Shown here in pieces: positions 1 through 10,432 of a stretch of 64,000 nt of DNA. The notes beneath the pieces were generated by a model. It was not told the origin of the DNA. It searched no databases and was given only the letters and a program-made list of their open reading frames with translations. The translations under genes were made by a program, and so were the position numbers. The stretch covers positions 310,001-374,000 of the forward strand of contig NZ_LRXL01000037.1 of assembly GCF_001637325.1 (NCBI RefSeq), read 5' to 3'. The stretch's first letter is position 1. Every line of letters begins with the position of its first letter. This DNA comes from Cochleicola gelatinilyticus. GTDB taxonomy: Bacteria > Bacteroidota > Bacteroidia > Flavobacteriales > Flavobacteriaceae.

Positions 1-1
1 C

Positions 2-2257
2 CTATTATTCAGCGCTTGCAAAAAAGAAACTGAAATCGCAAGTTTCTATGAGCCCTCCATAATCGACGGAATGGCCACTCCGGTGTACCTCAATGAAAAC
101 AGCGGAGACATTTTATTAACCGACTATTTTTTAGATACCAATGCGATCGACTCTATAGCACCAAGCCAATATTACGATGCGGTCTTGGCTTCCGATAAAA
201 AAACGGTACGGTATAAAATGGGGGATACTACGCCTTATGTAACCAATTTAAGAATCTGGACGGGAAACATTCCAAATGATATCCCTTTATTTAAAACCGA
301 CAAGCGATTGTTGGAAATTAGTGTTCCTGATGCTGATAAAACGTATACCGATTTAAAAATTAAAGGGCAATTTAGCAATTGGGAAACACAATCCATGAGC
401 TATAAAGAGGGGGTCTGGAATTTCTCGATGCAGGCAACTCCAGGAGAACACCAGTATGTATTAATTAATGACGGAAAAGAAATGAGCGATCCTTATAATG
501 ATCGTTCGGTTTCTAATGGAATGGGTGGAACCAATTCGGTGGCTTCGTTACCAACAAACGAGGACAAGATTCCCGCTATAGAAACCCATAAAATTACTGA
601 AGATGGATTCACTCTCACAACATCGGCCCCTACCGATCATGTGATTGCGTATTTAAATAACCAATTAATTCCTTCAGAAAAGGTTTCAATTTCTGAGAAT
701 TCCATATCTATTACAATTCCTTCAGATACCAATCCACGCTCTCACGTTCGTGTATATGCTGGAAATTCCTTCGGAAGAAGTAACGATGTATTGATCCCCC
801 TTTCCGAAGGGAATATTGTTACCGATGCTTCCCAATTAAACCGAAGCGATTTTAGAACACAGATCATGTATTTTTTAATGGTCGATCGTTTTAAAGATGG
901 CAATCTAGAAAACACACGTAAAGTGGCTAACGACAGTATTTTGCCAAAAGCGAATTATTACGGAGGGGATCTACAGGGTGTTTTAGACAAGATCAATGAG
1001 AATTATTTTTCAGATTTAGGAATTAACACCATTTGGCTGTCTCCAATCACCCAAAACCCAGAAGGTGCCTACGGCTTGTGGCCCGATCCATTGACCAAAT
1101 TTTCTGGATATCACGGGTATTGGCCCATTAGCAATACGAAGATTGATGATCGTTTTGGTGACGAAACCGTTTTTAAAGAACTCATTGCAAAAGCGCACGC
1201 TAAAGGAATGAATGTTATTTTAGATTACGTCGCAAATCATGTTCATGAGGAGCACCCATTATACAAACAACATCCCGATTGGGCAACCGAATTGTATTTA
1301 CCTGATGGCAGTTTAAATACCGAACGTTGGGATGACCACCGTTTAACCACTTGGTTCGATACGTTTATGCCTACACTCGATTTCAGCAAACCGGAAGTAG
1401 TAGAAAAAATGACCGATTCGGCAGCCTATTGGGTCACCAAATACGATTTAGATGGTTTTCGGCATGATGCCACCAAACACATTCAATTAGAATTTTGGCG
1501 CACGCTCACCAGGAAAGTAAAAGAGCGAACCGATCGTCCCGTGTATCAGGTAGGGGAGACTTATGGAAGTCCGGAGCTAATACGAAGCTACATCAATACC
1601 GGGATGCTCGACGCACAATTCGATTTTAATTTATACGATGCAAGTGTCAATGCTTTTGCAACCGGCGATTCTTTTGAGCGTCTCGGCAATACCTTGGAGC
1701 AAGGATTACGCTATTACGGCGATCATCACATGATGGGAAATATTACCGGAAACCAAGATCGGGCTCGTTTTATTAGTTATGCATCTGGTGATGTGCGGTT
1801 TGATGAAGATGCAAAAAAGGCGGGTTGGACCCGGGAGATTAAAATGAGTGATACCACTGCGTATAACAAACTAGCCATGTTACAGGCTTTTAACCTCACC
1901 ATACCTGGAGTTCCTTGTATTTATTACGGCGATGAATATGGAAGCATTGGTGGAAACGATCCCGATAACAGAAAGATGATGCAATTTGATGGATTAGACG
2001 AAAATGAAGAAAAACTTAAAACCACAGTCACACAACTAATTGGTAAACGGAGAAACTCCATGGCCTTACAATACGGAAGCACTAAAGTAATGAGAGCGGA
2101 TGACGCTATATTGATCATTCAGCGTCATTATTTTGATGATTTTGTAACTGTGATCTTCAATAAAGGTGATAAAGAAATTACTTTTGATGATACAACGGTG
2201 CCAGCTAATTCGTTTGCTTTAGTTGACAATACAACTATAAATTTTCAGAAAAAATAA
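2..2257 (+). CDS. GH13 alpha-amylase-family lipoprotein (5' end outside window)
   Basis: The frame is open to the left edge and reads LLFSAC followed by KKE before the first in-window ATG (position 71), which is a lipobox. The gene therefore starts upstream and encodes an outer-membrane-type lipoprotein, and the ATG at 71 is internal. An N-terminal starch-module-like beta region (roughly the first 250 residues) precedes a GH13 barrel: MVDRF, DYVANH (region I), GFRHDATKH (region II, nucleophile Asp) and VGETYG (region III, acid Glu). Region IV reads GNQDRARF where most GH13 enzymes have NHD; the Asp is kept. Expected role is hydrolysis of alpha-glucans at the cell surface or in the periplasm, as for SusG or neopullulanase-like enzymes. 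It is followed 10 bases later by a second GH13 gene, so the two are probably co-transcribed. Exact substrate is not readable from sequence. Confidence 0.9.
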   Translation, partial: LLFSACKKETEIASFYEPSIIDGMATPVYLNENSGDILLTDYFLDTNAIDSIAPSQYYDAVLASDKKTVRYKMGDTTPYVTNLRIWTGNIPNDIPLFKTDKRLLEISVPDADKTYTDLKIKGQFSNWETQSMSYKEGVWNFSMQATPGEHQYVLINDGKEMSDPYNDRSVSNGMGGTNSVASLPTNEDKIPAIETHKITEDGFTLTTSAPTDHVIAYLNNQLIPSEKVSISENSISITIPSDTNPRSHVRVYAGNSFGRSNDVLIPLSEGNIVTDASQLNRSDFRTQIMYFLMVDRFKDGNLENTRKVANDSILPKANYYGGDLQGVLDKINENYFSDLGINTIWLSPITQNPEGAYGLWPDPLTKFSGYHGYWPISNTKIDDRFGDETVFKELIAKAHAKGMNVILDYVANHVHEEHPLYKQHPDWATELYLPDGSLNTERWDDHRLTTWFDTFMPTLDFSKPEVVEKMTDSAAYWVTKYDLDGFRHDATKHIQLEFWRTLTRKVKERTDRPVYQVGETYGSPELIRSYINTGMLDAQFDFNLYDASVNAFATGDSFERLGNTLEQGLRYYGDHHMMGNITGNQDRARFISYASGDVRFDEDAKKAGWTREIKMSDTTAYNKLAMLQAFNLTIPGVPCIYYGDEYGSIGGNDPDNRKMMQFDGLDENEEKLKTTVTQLIGKRRNSMALQYGSTKVMRADDAILIIQRHYFDDFVTVIFNKGDKEITFDDTTVPANSFALVDNTTINFQKK

Positions 2258-2267
2258 ACAAATAACT

Positions 2268-3713
2268 ATGAAAAATATCACGCTACTTGTGGCTACTATG
2301 CTAGCATTCTGTGCATGTAAGAATGAAAAAAAGGAAGTTGCTTCGGAAACACCTTCCGTAGAAAAAACAATAACGATTACCGATGATGTATTAGAGCATG
2401 CAGTGATTTATGAAGCAAACATTCGTCAGTATTCCGAAGAGGGCAGCTTTAATGCATTTACTGAAGACATCCCTCAATTAAAGGAATTAGGGGTAAAAGT
2501 GATCTGGCTCATGCCGGTTTTTCCTATCTCTGAAACAAAACGAAAAGCTACCGGAGGTGATTTTGCCAGTTTAATTGAAGATGAAGCTGAACGAGAAAAA
2601 ATGCTGGGGAGTTATTACGCCGTTACCGATTATACCCAAGTAAATCCGGAATTCGGTACTATGGAAGATCTTCAGAAATTGATAGACGTTGCCCACCAAA
2701 ACGACATGTTTGTAATTCTTGACTGGGTTCCAAATCATACTGGTTGGGATCATGTTTGGATTAAAGAACATCCAGAATATTATACAAAAAATGAAAAAGG
2801 AGAAATTACAGAACCTATTAATCCTGATGGATCACTAGTGGGATGGGCCGATGTCGCAGATCTGGACTATGAAAATAAAGACCTGTGGAAAGAAATGACC
2901 GAAGACATGAAATTCTGGCTTACCGAGAATGGAGTTGATGGTTTTCGATGTGATGTAGCAGGATCGGTACCCGTAGAATTTTGGCAGTATTCAATTCCGA
3001 AACTTCGGGAGCAGAAAGATGTTTTTATGCTAGCCGAAGCGTGGGAACCAGAATTATTAAAAGATAATTTATTTGAAATGGCATATGCATGGGATGGTCA
3101 TCATTTATTCAATGAGATCGCACAGGGAAATAAGAATGCTAATGGGTTCGATGCGTATATGGATAAAGTAGAAAAAGACTATGAAGATAATGATATTCTC
3201 ATGAACTTTATTACTAATCACGATGAGAATTCATGGAATGGAACTATTAACGAACGAATGGGAGATGCTTCAGAAGCACTGTTAGCATTAAGTTATACTA
3301 TGCCGGGAATGCCGTTAATATATAGCGGACAGGAATACGACCTCGATCACAGGTTGTTGTTTTTCGAGAAAGACGAGATCCCGCACACCAAAGGAAAGAT
3401 GTGGCCTGTGCTTGAAAAATTGGGAACACTAAAAAATAACAACCCTGCCTTAGCCGGAGGAAAAAAAGCAGCGGGATATCTTCGAGTTCAGACATCAGCA
3501 GACGATGCGATACTTGCCTTCCGAAGAGATAATAAAGGAAAGGAATTGATCTATATTGCGAATCTCACAGAGGAACCAAGATCGTTTACCATCCCAATAA
3601 CAGGAAGCTTTACAAATGCAATGACCGGAGAGGTTATGGAACTAAAAGAAGAGCAAAAGAATAATTTTATTCCTTGGCAGTATCTAATTTTGACGCGTGA
3701 AACAGATTTTTAA
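2268..3713 (+). CDS. GH13 alpha-amylase-family lipoprotein
   Basis: The product has 481 residues. The N-terminus MKNITLLVATMLAFCAC is a lipoprotein signal with lipobox FCAC. The single GH13 catalytic barrel shows DWVPNH (region I), GFRCDVA (region II, nucleophile Asp), AEAWE (region III, acid Glu) and ITNHDENSWNG (region IV, with the canonical NHD), and a short C-terminal beta domain. It lacks the long N-terminal modules of its upstream neighbour, so it probably acts on shorter maltodextrins in the periplasm or on the outer membrane. A strong terminator follows at 3736, which closes the amylase operon. Family assignment is firm; substrate specificity is inferred. Confidence 0.92.
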   Translation: MKNITLLVATMLAFCACKNEKKEVASETPSVEKTITITDDVLEHAVIYEANIRQYSEEGSFNAFTEDIPQLKELGVKVIWLMPVFPISETKRKATGGDFASLIEDEAEREKMLGSYYAVTDYTQVNPEFGTMEDLQKLIDVAHQNDMFVILDWVPNHTGWDHVWIKEHPEYYTKNEKGEITEPINPDGSLVGWADVADLDYENKDLWKEMTEDMKFWLTENGVDGFRCDVAGSVPVEFWQYSIPKLREQKDVFMLAEAWEPELLKDNLFEMAYAWDGHHLFNEIAQGNKNANGFDAYMDKVEKDYEDNDILMNFITNHDENSWNGTINERMGDASEALLALSYTMPGMPLIYSGQEYDLDHRLLFFEKDEIPHTKGKMWPVLEKLGTLKNNNPALAGGKKAAGYLRVQTSADDAILAFRRDNKGKELIYIANLTEEPRSFTIPITGSFTNAMTGEVMELKEEQKNNFIPWQYLILTRETDF

Positions 3714-3735
3714 AATGTGATTACCGTTTCATTTT

Positions 3736-3768
3736 AAAAAAACCAGACTTAAGTGTGCTGGTTTTTTT
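3736..3768 (+). terminator. Rho-independent terminator after the amylase genes
   Basis: AACCAG (3741-3746) pairs with CTGGTT (3758-3763); flanking A and T runs extend the stem and the 3' side ends in seven T residues. The loop contains the small palindrome ACTTAAGT. It lies 22 bases after the stop of the second amylase gene. Confidence 0.85.
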
Positions 3769-3852
3769 GTTTTATCGCACTAAAATGCATGCTTTTAAAG
3801 GGATTAAAATAATATACTTATCAACCGAAAACGTTATAGTTTTTACAACACA

Positions 3853-3883
3853 TTGCAGATATAAGGTTAAGGTTCTATATTTA
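3853..3883 (+). promoter_or_regulatory. Candidate Bacteroidetes-type promoter of pfkA
   Basis: TTG at 3853-3855 and TATATTTA at 3876-3883 are 20 bases apart, close to the Bacteroidetes sigma-ABfr consensus (TTTG, about 19 bases, TAnnTTTG). The pfkA ATG is only 5 bases after the -7 element, so the transcript would start at or next to the start codon and be nearly leaderless. The start site is inferred, not measured. Confidence 0.5.
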
Positions 3884-3888
3884 CATGA

Positions 3889-4875
3889 ATGAGTACAAAA
3901 TTAAAACGAATCGCAGTGCTTACCAGTGGTGGTGATGCTCCTGGAATGAATGCAGCCATACGTGCAGTAGTACGCTCTTGTGCCTATCACAAATTAGAGT
4001 GTGTAGGTGTTTTTAGAGGATACGAAGGGTTAATAGAAGGTGACTTTAAAGACCTCGACGCCCGTTCGGTCAAAAATATAATTAATCGAGGTGGAACCTT
4101 TTTAAAATCGGCACGCTCTAAGGGATTTCATACGAAAGAAGGAAGGCAGAAAGCATACGATCATCTCAAAAAAGCGCAAATAGATGCTTTGGTAACTATT
4201 GGCGGGGACGGAACATTTACTGGAGCCATTGTATTTAATGAGGAACATAACTTTCCTATTGTTGGTTTACCGGGTACGATCGATAATGATATTAACGGGA
4301 CCGATTATACTATTGGCTATGATACCGCTTTAAATACTGTGGTTGAAGCCATCGACAAAATTAGAGATACCGCAAATTCTCATAACCGCTTGTTTCTTGT
4401 TGAGGTGATGGGGCGTGACGCTGGTGATATAGCGTTGAACGCAGGTATTGGAGCGGGAGCTGAAGAGATATTAATTCCAGAGCAGAATTTAGGGAAAGAC
4501 CGACTTGTTGACTCTTTAAAAAGAAGTAAAAAATCTGGAAAATCTTCGAGCATTGTTGTAGTTGCTGAAGGCGACCAAATTGGAAAGAACATCTTCGGAC
4601 TAGCAGATTACATTCGTGAAAATTTAGAAGAATATGAAGTTAAAGTAACCGTCTTGGGACACATTCAACGTGGTGGCGCACCAAGCTGTTACGATCGTGT
4701 GCTCGCAAGTCGTTTAGGAGTAGGAGCGGTAGATGCCTTATTGGCAGGAGAACGTGATGTAATGATTGGTCTTGTACATAACAAAGTGGTTTCAGTTCCT
4801 TTTAAAGAATCGTTAAAAGGTTCTAATAAGATTGATCTTGAGCTTATTAGGGTCGCCGATATTACTTCGATATAA
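3889..4875 (+). CDS. pfkA: ATP-dependent 6-phosphofructokinase
   Basis: The product has 328 residues, a normal length for bacterial PfkA. It phosphorylates fructose 6-phosphate to fructose 1,6-bisphosphate in the cytoplasm. The ATP-binding GGDAPGMNAAIR loop is near the N-terminus, GGDGTFTGA lies near residue 105, and PGTIDNDINGTDYTIGYDTA carries the substrate-binding and catalytic TIDND motif. The Gly-Gly-Asp-Gly sequence at the nucleotide site favours ATP over pyrophosphate as donor. It starts a glycolytic run with gap 67 bases downstream; a perfect inverted repeat lies between the two genes. Its start is set by a good promoter immediately upstream. Confidence 0.96.
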   Translation: MSTKLKRIAVLTSGGDAPGMNAAIRAVVRSCAYHKLECVGVFRGYEGLIEGDFKDLDARSVKNIINRGGTFLKSARSKGFHTKEGRQKAYDHLKKAQIDALVTIGGDGTFTGAIVFNEEHNFPIVGLPGTIDNDINGTDYTIGYDTALNTVVEAIDKIRDTANSHNRLFLVEVMGRDAGDIALNAGIGAGAEEILIPEQNLGKDRLVDSLKRSKKSGKSSSIVVVAEGDQIGKNIFGLADYIRENLEEYEVKVTVLGHIQRGGAPSCYDRVLASRLGVGAVDALLAGERDVMIGLVHNKVVSVPFKESLKGSNKIDLELIRVADITSI

Positions 4876-4892
4876 AATAACTAAAATGTAAT

Positions 4893-4924
4893 TCTGTTTT
4901 AATGTAAAACCTGCTTAAAACAGA
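4893..4924 (+). promoter_or_regulatory. Perfect 10-bp inverted repeat in the pfkA-gap intergenic region
   Basis: TCTGTTTTAA (4893-4902) and TTAAAACAGA (4915-4924) are exact reverse complements separated by 12 bases. The repeat ends 18 bases before the gap ATG. It is followed by A-rich rather than T-rich sequence on the plus strand, so it is not a standard terminator for pfkA. It could be an operator, or an mRNA hairpin that protects or processes the gap message; the sequence alone does not decide. Confidence 0.55.
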
Positions 4925-4927
4925 TAA

Positions 4928-5941
<1,014 letters not shown>

Positions 5942-5943
5942 CA

Positions 5944-6819
5944 ATGCTCTTAATAACAGATGGTGGTTCTACAAAATGCGATTGGATTTTATTAGATAAT
6001 TCAGGAAATGTAGTACTTCGAACCCGTACATTAGGTCTAAATCCCGCCGTAGTTCCCGAAGAACAAATGGAACTAAGAATAAGGAATAATAAAGACCTAC
6101 ATTCCCTATTTGAAAAGGTGACACAATTAGATTTCTATGGAGCTGGATGTGGTACCAGGACACCCCGAAAATTATTACAGAACATATTGGAACGTCTTTT
6201 TTACAATGCTACCATCACTGTGAACGAAGATACGGTTGCTGCAGTTCATGCTGCGACTACAACTCCTGGTATTGTTTGTATTTTGGGTACAGGGTCGAAT
6301 AGTTGCTATTTCGATGGAACCGAGATTCACAATAGCGTATCGTCGTTAGGCTATACGCTTATGGATGAAGCCAGCGGGAACTATTTTGGAAAACGCCTTA
6401 TTCGTGATTATTTTTATAATAAAATGCCCAGTGTTCTCGCAACAGAATTCGAACGTCGTTTCGAACTGGATCCCGATGTTATAAAAACAAACTTGTATAA
6501 AGAACCGAATCCGAATATGTATCTGGCCTCTTTTGCCGAATTTATTTTTAATCCCGGAGAAAACAGACCTACCTCGGCACAGGATATCAATGGGTATTTC
6601 TATAAATTAATTAGCGAAGGAATGCTTAAATTTATTGAATATCGAATTTTGTGTTATAAAGAAGCACAGCACGTTCCCATTCATTTTATAGGAAGCATTG
6701 CCCACTTTAGTGAAGATATTATTCGCGATTGCATGAAGCCTTATCATCTTGAGTTGGGTAAAATTATACGAAGACCTATCGACGGACTTATCGCATATTA
6801 CGCAGCCAAAATGAACTAA
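5944..6819 (+). CDS. BadF/BadG/BcrA/BcrD-family sugar kinase (N-acetylglucosamine kinase-like)
   Basis: The product has 291 residues with the ASKHA-fold ATPase signature: LLITDGGSTKCDW at the N-terminus (phosphate-1 loop), and a second phosphate loop CILGTGSNSC near residue 120, followed by GYTLMDEASGNYFGK. In Bacteroidota this family is usually annotated as an N-acetylglucosamine kinase-like ATPase and is often found next to glycolytic genes, as here between gap and pgi. The likely reaction is phosphorylation of an amino sugar with ATP in the cytoplasm. Substrate is inferred from family and context only. It starts 3 bases after gap and is probably translated from the same message. Confidence 0.8.
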   Translation: MLLITDGGSTKCDWILLDNSGNVVLRTRTLGLNPAVVPEEQMELRIRNNKDLHSLFEKVTQLDFYGAGCGTRTPRKLLQNILERLFYNATITVNEDTVAAVHAATTTPGIVCILGTGSNSCYFDGTEIHNSVSSLGYTLMDEASGNYFGKRLIRDYFYNKMPSVLATEFERRFELDPDVIKTNLYKEPNPNMYLASFAEFIFNPGENRPTSAQDINGYFYKLISEGMLKFIEYRILCYKEAQHVPIHFIGSIAHFSEDIIRDCMKPYHLELGKIIRRPIDGLIAYYAAKMN

Positions 6820-6892
6820 ATTTTATCAATTTTTAAAAATTGTTTGTAGTGTTGTTGTTTCGTTGTTGATTTGTATCACGTTTTTATAATTT

Positions 6893-6917
6893 CATTATTC
6901 ATTATTCATTATTCATT
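6893..6917 (+). repeat. Heptamer tandem repeat in the pgi leader
   Basis: CATTATT occurs three times in tandem (6893-6913) plus a partial fourth copy. It lies 11 bases before the chosen pgi start. Length change would alter the leader, not the reading frame, of pgi. Confidence 0.7.
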
Positions 6918-6927
6918 TCCATTTTCT

Positions 6928-8436
6928 ATGAGTTTTCCGAAAGTAAATCCCACCCAAACAACCGCTTGGAAAAAGTTACAATATCATTTTGAAGCGCTTA
7001 AGAAGGTGCACATGATGGACCTGTTTTCTGAAAACGTTTCTCGAAAATCAGATTTTAGTTATCAATGGGATGCTTTTGAAGTAGATATCTCAAAAAATAG
7101 AATTACTTCTGAAACGCTTTCGTTACTGTTTCAGTTAGCCGGTGAAACAAAATTGAAAGAGGCGATTGAAGCTCAATTTTCGGGAGTGGCCATTAATGAA
7201 ACCGAAGATCGCGCAGTACTGCATACCGAGCTTCGAAACTTTAAGACAATGAAGCCTGAAGTGACTGAAGCCTTATCGCAAATGAAAGTGTTTTCAGAAA
7301 AAATAATTTCAGGAGTGTGGAAGGGGCATACTGGCAAACCTATTACCGATGTTGTAAATATAGGGATTGGAGGAAGTGATCTTGGTCCCGATATGGTGAC
7401 CGAAGCGTTGGCATTTTATCGAAATCACTTAAACCTTCATTATATCTCGAATGTAGATGGCGATCATGTTATGGAGACGCTTAAAAAAGTAGATCCAGAA
7501 ACAACTGTATTTCTCATTGTTTCTAAAACCTTTACCACTCAAGAGACACTTACCAATGCAAATACTGTACGAGAGTGGTTTCTCGAAACAGCTTCCGAAG
7601 TAGCAATCGCAAAACATTTTGTTGCAGTAAGCACTAATTTGGAAGCCGTACAGAAATTTGGGATTGCTTCAGAAAACATTTTTCCGATGTGGGACTGGGT
7701 AGGGGGGCGATTCTCACTGTGGAGCGCTGTAGGATTGTCTACATGTTGCGCAATAGGCTATAAAAATTTTGAATCTCTTCTGAAAGGAGCACACGCAATG
7801 GATATTCATTTTCAGGAAACCGATTTTTCTGAAAATATCCCAGTATTGTTGGGGTTATTATCGGTTTGGTATGCAAATTTTTTTAAGACCGAAACCGAAG
7901 CAGTAATTCCGTATTCACAATATTTAAATAAACTTGTCCCGTATTTGCAGCAAGCATTTATGGAAAGTAACGGAAAAGGAGTAGACCGCAACGGCAACGA
8001 GATTGAATATCAAACAGGGAGCGTTATTTGGGGAAGTACTGGGACCAATGCGCAACATGCGTTTTTTCAACTGCTTCATCAAGGAACTAAATTAATTCCA
8101 ACAGATTTTATTGTTTTTACAGAATCGTTGCACAAAAAAATAGAGCATCAGAATAAACTATTATCTAATTTCTACGCACAAACTGAAGCATTATTATACG
8201 GTACAAAAGGGGAAGAAATGGAGACTCCATACAAAGTGTTTCAAGGAAATCGCCCAACCAATAGTATTGTTATTAAAAAGTTAACTCCTTATTCATTAGG
8301 AAGTCTGTTGGCTCTATACGAACATAAAATATTTGTTCAAGGCGTATTGTGGAATATTTTTAGTTACGACCAATGGGGTGTTGAGCTTGGAAAAAAAATC
8401 GCAGTAGAAAAACTAGCAAAACTTCAGAAAGAATAA
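6928..8436 (+). CDS. pgi: Glucose-6-phosphate isomerase
   Basis: From the ATG at 6928 ([10 protein letters not shown]) the product has 502 residues. An in-frame upstream ATG at 6871 would add 19 residues encoded by the heptamer repeat, so the downstream start is preferred. It interconverts glucose 6-phosphate and fructose 6-phosphate. Family signatures are visible: [12 protein letters not shown] near residue 150, the SKTFTTQET sugar-phosphate loop, [15 protein letters not shown], and a C-terminal Lys-containing segment with [11 protein letters not shown]. It closes the glycolysis block; the following 140 bases hold only a weak hairpin. Confidence 0.96.
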   Translation: MSFPKVNPTQTTAWKKLQYHFEALKKVHMMDLFSENVSRKSDFSYQWDAFEVDISKNRITSETLSLLFQLAGETKLKEAIEAQFSGVAINETEDRAVLHTELRNFKTMKPEVTEALSQMKVFSEKIISGVWKGHTGKPITDVVNIGIGGSDLGPDMVTEALAFYRNHLNLHYISNVDGDHVMETLKKVDPETTVFLIVSKTFTTQETLTNANTVREWFLETASEVAIAKHFVAVSTNLEAVQKFGIASENIFPMWDWVGGRFSLWSAVGLSTCCAIGYKNFESLLKGAHAMDIHFQETDFSENIPVLLGLLSVWYANFFKTETEAVIPYSQYLNKLVPYLQQAFMESNGKGVDRNGNEIEYQTGSVIWGSTGTNAQHAFFQLLHQGTKLIPTDFIVFTESLHKKIEHQNKLLSNFYAQTEALLYGTKGEEMETPYKVFQGNRPTNSIVIKKLTPYSLGSLLALYEHKIFVQGVLWNIFSYDQWGVELGKKIAVEKLAKLQKE

Positions 8437-8577
8437 TTACACACAAATACCACACTTAGTACAAATTTTTCCTTTTCGAGAAGGTATAACATATTCTTTT
8501 ACAAAAAATTAAAAAAATAGATATGTAATTACCGTTGGGTTGGTTACTTTTAAAAACTCAACCAAATAAACTCAATT

Positions 8578-8988
8578 ATGGGAAATCCAACCAAAACGAT
8601 TTCTTTAGATACAGCCCAGAAATGGACAAAAGTCTGGAGAAAGAAAGAAAGCAATTATAATAAGCACCATGAGTGCAAAGCGTTTTTAATTCCTACACAA
8701 GACCTTAAAGGAGTACTCGAAGAATTACATGAAGAAAAAGGACAAACGTACATTCGAGCCTATTTAGGAGTAGAAGTAGATCCTAATGACACTTCAAAAA
8801 CCACCGAAAAATTAATTATTGTTGGAACAGAGAAGGTTACAAAAGACGGTAAAACGTATTACCGCGATTTGATTCCAAAAAGTGCTACATCGTATAAGGA
8901 TCTAGCAAACCCTGACCCTAGTATTTGGGACTTTAGCCAACCGTGTCCACCAAAATGTGATGATATAAGTCCGTTAAATGGGGGGTAA
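8578..8988 (+). CDS. Hypothetical cytoplasmic protein upstream of a two-component system
   Basis: The product has 136 residues, no signal peptide and no membrane segment. I do not recognise a named domain. The C-terminus is Pro/Cys-rich (SQPCPPKCDDISPLNGG). It begins a tight four-gene run: the next gene starts 3 bases after its stop, followed by an overlapping histidine kinase and response regulator. Co-transcription suggests it is an input, output or accessory component of that signalling pathway, but nothing in the sequence proves this. Confidence 0.7.
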   Translation: MGNPTKTISLDTAQKWTKVWRKKESNYNKHHECKAFLIPTQDLKGVLEELHEEKGQTYIRAYLGVEVDPNDTSKTTEKLIIVGTEKVTKDGKTYYRDLIPKSATSYKDLANPDPSIWDFSQPCPPKCDDISPLNGG

Positions 8989-8991
8989 TTT

Positions 8992-9657
8992 ATGGAAAAC
9001 TTTACAGATCTTTTAGGAGATATTACTTTCTATCTGAGTATTTGTTTGCCATTTATATTCTTTATTAAATTCAGAAATAATGGATTAGCGTATCGGTCTT
9101 TTACATTATATCTTTTAGTAGTAGCAATTATTCAAGTAGGAATGAAATTATATGTTGCTCATATCGATCCCACCAGCAATCTTTTGTTCTTTGTTTACTA
9201 TTTTGTATTGCAATTTATATTACTATCTATTTTTTATAAAAAACTACTTACATTTAAATGGGTATTATGGGTTATGATCGGGGTACTAATCTTTATTGGG
9301 TATCAATATTATAAGGATCCACAAATGTACTTTAGATACAACCCTACGGGAGTAGTTGTTACTCAAAGTATTCTTGTGTTATACAGCCTATTATATTTTT
9401 ATCGACAGCTAATTACTAAAGGGAAATTTTTAATAATTAATATTGGATTGTTTTTTTATTTACTGTCGAGTATGCTCATATTTTCTTCTGGAAATCTTGT
9501 ATTCAATGTCGATATTTCCAAGGAAGTATTAAGTTTATTAACAAATACAAATTTAGTTCTCTATTTCATTTTTCAAATTCTCATCTTACTAGAATGGTAC
9601 ATTAATTATTCAGGTTTCAATAGAAAAAATAAAAATGGATTCCTTAATTTCGAGTGA
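8992..9657 (+). CDS. Polytopic membrane protein of unknown function
   Basis: The product has 221 residues and is almost entirely hydrophobic, with about seven predicted membrane spans separated by short polar turns; the last span ends in ILILLEWYINYSGF and a short basic tail. No catalytic motif is visible. The 3' end overlaps the start of the histidine kinase gene by 23 bases, which implies translational coupling. The arrangement suggests a separate membrane sensor or anchor for the kinase, which has only one membrane span of its own. Confidence 0.75.
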   Translation: MENFTDLLGDITFYLSICLPFIFFIKFRNNGLAYRSFTLYLLVVAIIQVGMKLYVAHIDPTSNLLFFVYYFVLQFILLSIFYKKLLTFKWVLWVMIGVLIFIGYQYYKDPQMYFRYNPTGVVVTQSILVLYSLLYFYRQLITKGKFLIINIGLFFYLLSSMLIFSSGNLVFNVDISKEVLSLLTNTNLVLYFIFQILILLEWYINYSGFNRKNKNGFLNFE

Positions 9658-10432
9658 AGAGCAAATAGTTAGTATAGTTTTATATGCCGTTGGCGTCGTC
9701 ATTTTTATGGCATTGGCAATTATTTTGTTTTTTTTCTTTTCTAGAAAACGTGTTATTAAAATTGAACTAGAGAAAGCGAACCTGCAAATAGAGCATCAAA
9801 AAGAGGTAATACAAACAAGTATTATTACCCAAGAGGAAGAGCGAAAACGAATCGCTCAAGATCTGCACGATGCGATTAGCTCTAAATTAAATATTGTTTC
9901 GTTAAATGCGAATTTATTAACTGAAACAGACATTACAACTACAGAAACCAATGCACTTGGAAAAAGTATTTTAAAAGTAACCTCAAATGTGTTAGAGAGT
10001 TCTCGAAAGATTGCTCATGCGTTACTTCCCCCAACGTTAGACAAATTTGGGATGGTGGCAGCTTTAGAGGAGCTATGTGAGGAAGTAGAAGAATCGGGTA
10101 GGTTTCAATTACATTGTAATTTTAAATATGAACTTGGATTGTTAGCTTCAGAAATGGAATTGCATTTATTTAGAATAGTTCAAGAGCTTTTCAGTAATAC
10201 GATTAAATATGCTGAAGCAACTAAGATCTCAGTTCAGTTAACTTCAGAAGAAAAGATGGTATCTTTAATTTATAAAGACAACGGAAAGGGGTTCTCTGTT
10301 TTAGAAGCGAAAAAATCGAAAAGTTTAGGAATGACTGGAATCGAAAACAGAGCAGCCATTCTCAACGCCAATTGCACCATAGAATCGAGCCCCGGAAATG
10401 GAATGAATGTACATATACTCGTAGCATTATGA
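9635..10432 (+). CDS. Sensor histidine kinase, NarL/LuxR-partner (HisKA_3) type
   Basis: The product has 265 residues. One N-terminal membrane helix (about residues 12-36) is followed by a coiled coil and the HisKA_3 phospho-acceptor motif EEERKRIAQDLHDA, with the His at residue 78. The HATPase domain has an N box (ELFSNTIKYAEAT) and G boxes (DNGKGF, GMTGIENRA). There is no large periplasmic sensor domain, so the signal probably reaches it through the overlapping membrane-protein gene or from the cytoplasm. The stop codon overlaps the response-regulator start (ATGA), so the two are made together. Confidence 0.92.
   Translation: MDSLISSEEQIVSIVLYAVGVVIFMALAIILFFFFSRKRVIKIELEKANLQIEHQKEVIQTSIITQEEERKRIAQDLHDAISSKLNIVSLNANLLTETDITTTETNALGKSILKVTSNVLESSRKIAHALLPPTLDKFGMVAALEELCEEVEESGRFQLHCNFKYELGLLASEMELHLFRIVQELFSNTIKYAEATKISVQLTSEEKMVSLIYKDNGKGFSVLEAKKSKSLGMTGIENRAAILNANCTIESSPGNGMNVHILVAL

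Noticed and set aside
6893-6917. Heptamer repeat as a phase-variation switch of pgi
   Set aside because: It is placed before the likely start codon and only three copies are present; an isomerase of central metabolism is an improbable contingency gene.
8461-8485. Terminator after pgi (CCTT-TTCGAG-AAGG)
   Set aside because: The stem is four base pairs and is not followed by a T run.
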